From assembly GCA_030040265.1 (NCBI GenBank), contig JASHUB010000003.1, positions 1 through 41,480 on the forward strand: a DNA stretch of 41,480 nt, in the 5' to 3' direction. A program made the translations under genes and the position numbers. The notes below the pieces were generated by a model. That model did no database searches. It was not told the origin of the DNA and saw only the letters and a program-made list of their open reading frames with translations. Positions 35,480 to 41,480 of the stretch are shown one piece after another. Numbering within the stretch: the stretch's first letter is position 1; every line of letters starts with the position of its first letter. The DNA comes from Microcaldota archaeon (GTDB lineage Archaea; Micrarchaeota; Micrarchaeia; Micrarchaeales; CABMGC01).

Positions 35480-35862
35480 CCGGAGCCCTGCATCAGGAAG
35501 GAGTTTATCAGCGACTTGGTCAGCGATTTGTCCTCTTCCTTACCTGCCTTTCTCTCCCTGTCTCTGACAATGCCGTCCTCCCTTGTGTGGTTGTAGCACG
35601 AAAGGCACATCAGCCGCCTCCATACCAGTCCGGCCTTGACGAACCTGTCCCTCTCTTGAAGGTACTTGGGCGGTACAAGTTTCGTCTCGCTGCCCATCAG
35701 CAACTTATCGCAAAGAACGCAACTGTTCTCAACAAGCGTGCGTATGTCACCGAGCTGCCCCAGCTCCTTGACGCTCATGTTGTTCGCAACCGAAAGCTCC
35801 AGCGCCGCCCCCTTGAAGTCAACAGCCCTCTTCACATCCCATCTATACTTTTCTTTCTCCAT
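35476..35862 (-). CDS. Small zinc-binding-like hypothetical protein
   Basis: CVLC...CLSC pairs; start MEKEKYRWDV preferred over ORF start at 35916. Confidence 0.6.
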   Translation of the reverse strand: MEKEKYRWDVKRAVDFKGAALELSVANNMSVKELGQLGDIRTLVENSCVLCDKLLMGSETKLVPPKYLQERDRFVKAGLVWRRLMCLSCYNHTREDGIVRDRERKAGKEEDKSLTKSLINSFLMQGSG

Positions 35863-36009
35863 CCTCCCACCAGGTCGAAGTAAGCAAGTACGTTTACCTT
35901 TTTCCCATCTCTCCAATTACATTTAATGGTCTTCTTATATTTAAGCGTGCTGGCTAGGTATGACAAATACGTATTTAATGCCGGACTTCGTATCGTATCG
36001 CGTGGGATC

Positions 36010-36861
36010 TTGAGATACGTGATTGCGCTCGGAGGCAACGCGCTCGACGGAGGCAACATCGCACCAGCAGCGAAGATGATCGCAAGGCTGCACAAGGCGG
36101 GGCATGAAGTCGCGGTGACGCACGGCAACGGCCCGCAGGTCGGAGAGCTGGCGACGATCGAGAGCAAGAGCCTAGCAGTGCTGACCGCGCAGACCGAAGC
36201 TGAAATAGGACTCATGATAGAGAACAGCATTCCAGGCGCGATGGAAAGCACAGCAACCGTAATAACGCGCTCCATAGTCGATCCGATGGACAGGGCTTTC
36301 CGCAATCCATCAAAACCCATAGGCAAAGTGCTCTCCACCAAGGAGGCAGACTCCTTGCGCAAGAAAGGAACGAGCGTGGCCAACACTCTCAATGGCCCGC
36401 GCCGTGTAGTGCCGTCCCCGATCCCGGCCAGGGTGCTGGAAGCTTCGTTCATCGCCGCTCTTCTCAAGAGCGGGTACATAGTGATATGCGGCGGAGGAGG
36501 CGGAGTCCCGGTCTCGGTGCAGGGCGGTGCACTGCGCTACCAGGATGCTGTGATCGACAAGGACCGCGCATCTGCGGTGATCGCAAAGGAGCTCAAGGCG
36601 GACCGCCTCGTGATACTGACCACTGTTGACGGTGCGTACGTCAACTACGGCAGGAAGAGCCAACGCAAGGTAAAGAGGATATCCTCCGTGGAACTCGGCG
36701 TTATGCTGGACGAGGGCGAGTTCGAAGAAGGTAGCATGGCGCCGAAGGTCGAGGCCTGCATAGACTTCGTCGACTCTACCGGAAAGCCAGCAGTGATAGG
36801 CAGCCTGGCGAAGCCCGAAGACGCGATAAGGATGAGCAACGTTACCGTGGTCACCGTTTAG
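36010..36861 (+). CDS. arcC: Carbamate kinase / amino-acid kinase family
   Basis: RYVIALGGNALDGGN, VAVTHGNGPQVGELATIESK, VICGGGGGVPV, APKVEACIDFV. TTG start at 36010 inferred; ORF track start 35926. Confidence 0.85.
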   Translation: MRYVIALGGNALDGGNIAPAAKMIARLHKAGHEVAVTHGNGPQVGELATIESKSLAVLTAQTEAEIGLMIENSIPGAMESTATVITRSIVDPMDRAFRNPSKPIGKVLSTKEADSLRKKGTSVANTLNGPRRVVPSPIPARVLEASFIAALLKSGYIVICGGGGGVPVSVQGGALRYQDAVIDKDRASAVIAKELKADRLVILTTVDGAYVNYGRKSQRKVKRISSVELGVMLDEGEFEEGSMAPKVEACIDFVDSTGKPAVIGSLAKPEDAIRMSNVTVVTV

Positions 36862-37405
36862 CCGACAGCCTGTTCGCCCATGCAACCAGTTCTTCCACCA
36901 CTTGTTTTACCCTGTCTCGCATCCGCTGGTCGGTAAGTTTGCCGTCCGCATCTATGATCTTGTTGACTCCTGAAGCCACTATGCTGTCGTTGAGCGCGTG
37001 CATGTCCAGATAAACTAGTATCTGCCTCAGCTGGAGCTGCGCCTTTATGCCGCCCAGCATGCCTCCCGAAGAGCTCATGATGGCGGCCGGCTTGTCCTTG
37101 AATGAGTTGTCCCCGTTTGGCCTAGACGCCCAATCGATGGCGTTCTTCAGATAACCAGGGATGCCGAAGTTGTACTCCGGTGTCGAGAACAGTATGGCAT
37201 CTGCCTCCTTTATCTGTGACTTGAACCTGCGCACAGGTTCAGGCGGAGACGCTTCGTCGTCCTGGTTGAACATCGGTATCCCAGATAAGTCGGCGATCTC
37301 CATCGTCACCCCATTTGGAAGAAGCTCTGTCGCTGCCCTAAGCAGTGCTGCGCTGTACGAGCCTTTCCTCAGGCTTCCGCCTATTCCGAGTATCTTCATG
37401 GCCAT
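36851..37405 (-). CDS. NADPH-dependent FMN reductase family
   Basis: 184 aa; GIGGSLRKGSYSAALLRAA, FSTPEYNFGIPGYLKNAIDWASRP. Confidence 0.92.
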   Translation of the reverse strand: MAMKILGIGGSLRKGSYSAALLRAATELLPNGVTMEIADLSGIPMFNQDDEASPPEPVRRFKSQIKEADAILFSTPEYNFGIPGYLKNAIDWASRPNGDNSFKDKPAAIMSSSGGMLGGIKAQLQLRQILVYLDMHALNDSIVASGVNKIIDADGKLTDQRMRDRVKQVVEELVAWANRLSAKR

Positions 37406-37427
37406 GCGTATCAGTCTCTGGCAAAAT

Positions 37428-38522
37428 CTATATTGCTCCCTTCTTGCGCGGTCCCCTCACCGCTCTGATGACGTCCTTCAGCGTGGCATCCGTCTTGATG
37501 CCGTCCCTGCCGAAGTGCGTGTAGCTTGCAGCGAAGCCCTCGGCCTCCAGGCGTTCTATCACGAGGGCTGGAGACACCGACCCGATGCCCAGAGACTTCG
37601 TTATCTTCGGCACAGAATAGAATAGCGGAGTGTCAAGCTCCCAACGCAGAGCCTTGATCAGCTGCCTCGCATCTGTCGACTGTGCATCGCCAAGCATCTC
37701 CGAAAGCACCTTCTTGTTGTTCAGCCTGCCGAGCCACAGCGGTCCGAAGAGTTCCATCCTGGAACCGCAGTTGCCGCACACGCCGCCCAGCGCAGGCGCG
37801 ATGCCCTTCGCAAGGACAAAGTTCTTGCATCTGGTGCAGAACGCGCCGAAACCAAGCTCTTCGGCAGCACGCGCAGCCTCCTCCGCTCCGTGCTTCACCC
37901 GAATGAATGCCCTCATGTAGTGCATGTCCGCGATGCTGACCAAAGGTTCTATGCCGTAGTTGAACTGCATCGCGTTCTTGAGTATGAAGCCTATGAGGAT
38001 CCGCATCCCCGTCTCGTGGCAGAGCTCGCCGTGCAGCGGCTTCGCATTGTACGTCTTGACGCAGGCAGCGGAGTGTGCGCCGCAGAGCACTGCTGTGTCA
38101 GTAGCGGTGACCATGAGCAACGCGTTGTCCTTCAGCACCTTCATCATGTCGTATACTTCTGGCGCAGGCGAGCCGAACGGGTCAAGGTCTATCACATCGA
38201 AGCGTCCACCTGTGGTGTTTGCGAACTCCTGGAGGCTCGTGTTCAGCACTTCTGCGCGAATCCTGTTCCGCTTCGCGTTCTCCTTTGCATTGGCATACGC
38301 CTGCCTGTTCATGTCGAGTATCGTGACGTCCTTGTACCCTGCCTCTAGCGCGTATCTTATCGCCCTTATCCCGGTCGCAGCCGTGCAGTCCAGCAGCGAT
38401 CCGCCGCTGCCTGCAGCCTTGAGGAACGAGACAGAGATGTCTCTAAGCTTCCCCATCTGCGGGTTGAAGAACACCCCGTTGCGCACCGTGATCGCCGCCT
38501 CTCCCTCCTTGACCTTCTGCAT
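37428..38522 (-). CDS. trm1: tRNA (guanine(26)-N2)-dimethyltransferase
   Basis: 364 aa; VFFNPQMGKLRDISV, DCTAATGIRAIRYALE, DVIDLDPFGSPAPEVYDMM, zinc-binding CTRC...CGNC. Confidence 0.93.
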   Translation of the reverse strand: MQKVKEGEAAITVRNGVFFNPQMGKLRDISVSFLKAAGSGGSLLDCTAATGIRAIRYALEAGYKDVTILDMNRQAYANAKENAKRNRIRAEVLNTSLQEFANTTGGRFDVIDLDPFGSPAPEVYDMMKVLKDNALLMVTATDTAVLCGAHSAACVKTYNAKPLHGELCHETGMRILIGFILKNAMQFNYGIEPLVSIADMHYMRAFIRVKHGAEEAARAAEELGFGAFCTRCKNFVLAKGIAPALGGVCGNCGSRMELFGPLWLGRLNNKKVLSEMLGDAQSTDARQLIKALRWELDTPLFYSVPKITKSLGIGSVSPALVIERLEAEGFAASYTHFGRDGIKTDATLKDVIRAVRGPRKKGAI

Positions 38523-38526
38523 AACT

Positions 38527-38766
38527 TCACTCCGACAAGTGTTTCAGCTTGAGTATCGCGTCGAGAAGCCCGTGCGCGTAGGCTATGCTTGAGAAGGACG
38601 TGTACAGGTCCTTCTTCGCCATGAACGAGCCAGAGTCCTTCGCGTACATCTCCGCCAGCTTGACCACCGAGTCCTCTTCACCGCTGAGCCTGCTCCTGTC
38701 CAGCTTCTTGATGTTAGTCTCGAATATCTTTATGTCCTTGAGTATCCTGGACTCTATGTCTTGCAA
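38527..38766 (-). CDS. Small helical protein, DUF357-like
   Basis: 79 aa; RLSGEEDSVVKLAEMYAKDSGSFMAKKDLYTSFSSIAYAHGLLDAILKL. Confidence 0.7.
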   Translation of the reverse strand: MQDIESRILKDIKIFETNIKKLDRSRLSGEEDSVVKLAEMYAKDSGSFMAKKDLYTSFSSIAYAHGLLDAILKLKHLSE

Positions 38767-38835
38767 GAACTCACCGTTAGATTATGCCCTACAAAAGCTT
38801 AATAATTGTTTAACCGGTATATACTCGGTGTAATC

Positions 38836-39435
38836 ATGGCAGACGAAGTTCCTTGGGATGCGCAAACCGACCAGTTTGTCGCTGACATAGACGATGTTGT
38901 GACCAAGGAGTACGGCATCAGCTTCAGGGACCTGCTCCTGAACCCCTCGAAGTTCAGGAAGAACCAGAAGGCGAAGGACGCGATGCCCGGCATAAAGGCG
39001 GAGGTCGACTCTTATTTTGACAACATCGCGAAGACGATGGATGATGAGAAAAAGAAACTCGAGTCCGAGCTGGATGCAGCCAATGTCCAGTACGACAAGA
39101 TAGACGAGGTCATCCACATAAAGTCGTCGGCGCTCAAGGTCCCTTACATAAAGCCGCTGTTCGTGAACAGGAACGTGAGCAGCGAGGAGACCATAACGGT
39201 CGAAAACTATGATGAAGCGCTCGACCAGATGATCGGCAGGCTCATAAACGTCTCGCACTACGTCGCAGACGTCTCGGTGTCGTACAAGGACTACATGCTC
39301 GGGACCTGGATCTTCTCTGGCCCCAAGAACTACATACTGACCATCAACCAGCCCGTAAGCTACCTGTTCACGCTTGAAGGCAGCAACAGGGCGATCAACA
39401 CCCTACTCGAGACAGCGGGCAACATACTCGGGTAA
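38836..39435 (+). CDS. Conserved-looking hypothetical protein
   Basis: Start MADEVPWDAQTDQFVADIDDVV; TATA-like element in AT-rich leader upstream. Confidence 0.65.
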   Translation: MADEVPWDAQTDQFVADIDDVVTKEYGISFRDLLLNPSKFRKNQKAKDAMPGIKAEVDSYFDNIAKTMDDEKKKLESELDAANVQYDKIDEVIHIKSSALKVPYIKPLFVNRNVSSEETITVENYDEALDQMIGRLINVSHYVADVSVSYKDYMLGTWIFSGPKNYILTINQPVSYLFTLEGSNRAINTLLETAGNILG

Positions 39436-39444
39436 GTCCTTTTC

Positions 39445-40002
39445 ATGAAACTCATCGTCATAACCGGGACGCCAGGTACGGGTAAGTCGACCATAGCGCT
39501 CAAGCTGAAATCAGCGCTGAAAAAGGCCGACCTGATACGCGTGAATGACGTTGTCAAGAAGAAGCGGCTCTATTCGTCCAAGGACAAGTTCGGTGCCAGA
39601 ATAGTCAAGATGGCACTCCTGAAGAAGGAACTGGAGAAGGAGATCAAGCGCAGGAGGTCGGAGTATCTCATACTCGAAGGCCACCTTCTCTGCGAGTTCA
39701 GCCTGCCCGATGCTGTCGTCATAGTGCTGAGGGAGCACCTCGAGACAGTCAGGGAGAGGCTCATCGCGAGGGGATATCCGATAGAGAAGATACGAGACAA
39801 CCTCGTCTCTGAAGCGACCGATTACTGCGGCATAATGTCGCGCATCAAGTATCGTGAAGCCCATGAGTTCCTCGGAAGCGACAAGCGCACGATGCAGAGC
39901 GTCATAGCTTTGTCAAAAGGTAAAAAGCAAAAGATACGCCGAATAGATCTGCTAAAAGAGCTGCTCCGATTAGAGAAAATAGACAGAAGATATGTATTCT
40001 AG
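39445..40002 (+). CDS. Adenylate kinase 6 / Fap7-type NTPase
   Basis: 185 aa; ITGTPGTGKSTIA, LILEGHLLCEF, VLREHLETVRERLIARGYPIEKIRDNLVSEATDYC. Confidence 0.88.
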   Translation: MKLIVITGTPGTGKSTIALKLKSALKKADLIRVNDVVKKKRLYSSKDKFGARIVKMALLKKELEKEIKRRRSEYLILEGHLLCEFSLPDAVVIVLREHLETVRERLIARGYPIEKIRDNLVSEATDYCGIMSRIKYREAHEFLGSDKRTMQSVIALSKGKKQKIRRIDLLKELLRLEKIDRRYVF

Positions 40003-41385
40003 TCATAGGTCAAGCCTTTTTCTCATCTCTATGTACGCCTGTTCCTGATGCTCTTTTGGTATCCGACCTACAAAAAGCTTTGCATCGGAGAGCTTTACGT
40101 CTTTCCGGCCTTTCACAACCTTCCTCTTCAGGAAGTCGGAGAGCGCGTCGCCCATGGTTTCGTACCTGCTCCTCTCAAGCGCATTTATTGCGCTGTCGCG
40201 GAACTCGAAGCCGAACGCCTTGTTGTGCTTCTTGATGAAAGCGGTGGTTGCCTTCGTCCTCAGTGCGTCTGGGCCTTTGAGGAACCTGGTCTTGATGCGG
40301 TTGTCAGGCGCAAGGAAGAGCATAAGGCCCTTCCTGCCGGAGACCCAAGGCATAGCCAGGTAGACTCCGAATCCATACCTCTCCAACTGCTCTAGCATAC
40401 CGTCACGTATCTTCTTAAGTTGCGGCCAGGTGATGTCTTCGCTTATGTCTGGAATGGGTGTCACTATCAGGAACGACTGCAGTCCCGTCTCCTTCAGGAA
40501 GGAGGCGAGCTCACGCTCGGATCTCTTCCCGTCCACCGTCCTTTTACTGAACATGCCATCGCTGGGCGACTCTAGGAAAAGCCGCGTGAGCACCACGAAC
40601 CTGCCAAGGGCCTTCTTTGACACTATCGCGGCAACGTTCCTATTCGGGTCGACCGGGTCGACGACCACGAATTCGGACTGGAACTGCTTCACCATCTTCT
40701 GGTCGTGAGATTCCTGCCTGTTGCGCGGGTTGATGTAGAGCGGCGTCTTGAAGTCGGTCGCGCGCTCGAAAAGTTTCAGGAGCGAGCCGTAATGGTAGAT
40801 CAACAACTCGCAAAGATAGCCGGAGAACCCCTTTATCTTCAGCTCAGCTCCGTACAGGTCGTGCGCCTTGAGGAACTGCTTCAGGAGCCTGACGTCTCCC
40901 TTCTGCGCCGCTGTCAGGTTCTTGTTCACGAACTCAGTGTGCATCGGCGACCTGTCCACGGCAGTGCCCATCTCCTCTATGTTGTCTATCTTGAGGGCAG
41001 GCACTATGTCTGCCTTGATGCCAAGCGAGTCGAGGTACAATCTTATGTATGGATGCTCGGCGTACCGCATCTCGTAGCGTTCGTTGCCTTTCGGGTCGAC
41101 CATCTTCTTCGCATAGGCAAGCCCGTTCTTCACTATCTCCTCTTTCGGCTTCCTCTTGTCGAAGAGCATGAACACGTCGATGTCCTTCGAGCCGCTCAGG
41201 TCGGTCCCCTTCGCTATAGACCCGGTCACAACAATCTTCACGCTGCTCGGTGCGATCTTCTTGAGGCGGTCTGTCAGCATCTCCGCATTCGCTGCGGTCT
41301 TCGCGGCCTCCTTTGCGTTAGGTGCGACTCTGCTGAGGACACGTTTGAACACCGCCTCCGACCTTCGCGCTTTTGACTGCTCCAT
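40003..41385 (-). CDS. cca: CCA tRNA nucleotidyltransferase (archaeal class I)
   Basis: 460 aa; VVTGSIAKGTDLSGSKDIDVFMLF, KGFSGYLCELLIYHYGS, DPVDPNRNVAA. Confidence 0.94.
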   Translation of the reverse strand: MEQSKARRSEAVFKRVLSRVAPNAKEAAKTAANAEMLTDRLKKIAPSSVKIVVTGSIAKGTDLSGSKDIDVFMLFDKRKPKEEIVKNGLAYAKKMVDPKGNERYEMRYAEHPYIRLYLDSLGIKADIVPALKIDNIEEMGTAVDRSPMHTEFVNKNLTAAQKGDVRLLKQFLKAHDLYGAELKIKGFSGYLCELLIYHYGSLLKLFERATDFKTPLYINPRNRQESHDQKMVKQFQSEFVVVDPVDPNRNVAAIVSKKALGRFVVLTRLFLESPSDGMFSKRTVDGKRSERELASFLKETGLQSFLIVTPIPDISEDITWPQLKKIRDGMLEQLERYGFGVYLAMPWVSGRKGLMLFLAPDNRIKTRFLKGPDALRTKATTAFIKKHNKAFGFEFRDSAINALERSRYETMGDALSDFLKRKVVKGRKDVKLSDAKLFVGRIPKEHQEQAYIEMRKRLDL

Positions 41386-41424
41386 GAGAACAAGTTATAT
41401 GGGATGGACGTTTTTAAAAATGTT

Positions 41425-41480
41425 CTATGAAAGCAGTCGCTTGAAGCCGCCGTCCATGTACGCATTGAAGTTCTCGACTG
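41425..41480 (-). CDS. C-terminal fragment of a CDS truncated by the window
   Basis: Minus-strand frame ends VENFNAYMDGGFKRLLS-stop; too short to identify. Confidence 0.35.
   Translation of the reverse strand, partial: VENFNAYMDGGFKRLLS

Noticed and set aside
36310-36885. 191-aa minus-strand ORF opposite carbamate kinase
   Set aside because: Antisense to a clearly recognisable amino-acid kinase.
40705-41376. 223-aa plus-strand ORF opposite cca
   Set aside because: Antisense shadow of the CCA transferase gene with no motif.
1-41480. CRISPR array or cas genes
   Set aside because: No regularly spaced repeat/spacer series or Cas motif found; the repeats seen are 2-4 copy promoter or junction elements.

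Overview
GC-rich archaeal chromosomal segment, probably DPANN/Micrarchaeota-like (inferred from gene content, TATA-type leaderless promoters and short tightly packed genes; not tested). It encodes core translation and RNA-processing genes: SerRS, fibrillarin, RtcB, Trm1, CCA transferase, an AK6-type kinase, Lhr helicase, RNase HI, and tRNA-Met, tRNA-His and tRNA-Leu. It also carries a ~6.2 kb type IV pilus-like operon (secretion ATPase, two TadC-like proteins, and at least seven small N-terminally hydrophobic proteins, five with class III-like Q-x-S-x-E-type signals) and a two-component/secreted-protein neighbourhood. An AT-rich insertion-like region (about 15.6-18.1 kb) lies next to tRNA-Met. 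Strongest second-look items: (1) two single-gene segments (Fic; YVTN beta-propeller) stacked downstream of an intron-containing tRNA-Met and bounded by three same-orientation copies of an 11-bp sequence matching the tRNA 3' end; (2) a tRNA-Leu(CAA) that appears to carry a 19-nt intron in the T-loop; (3) the class III-signal pilus locus; (4) a membrane-anchored HTH/DUF4382-like protein preceded by three helically phased motifs; (5) a divergent Fic-like protein and a response regulator with a degenerate GGDEF-like domain. All family calls come from reading motifs by eye; no database search was run.
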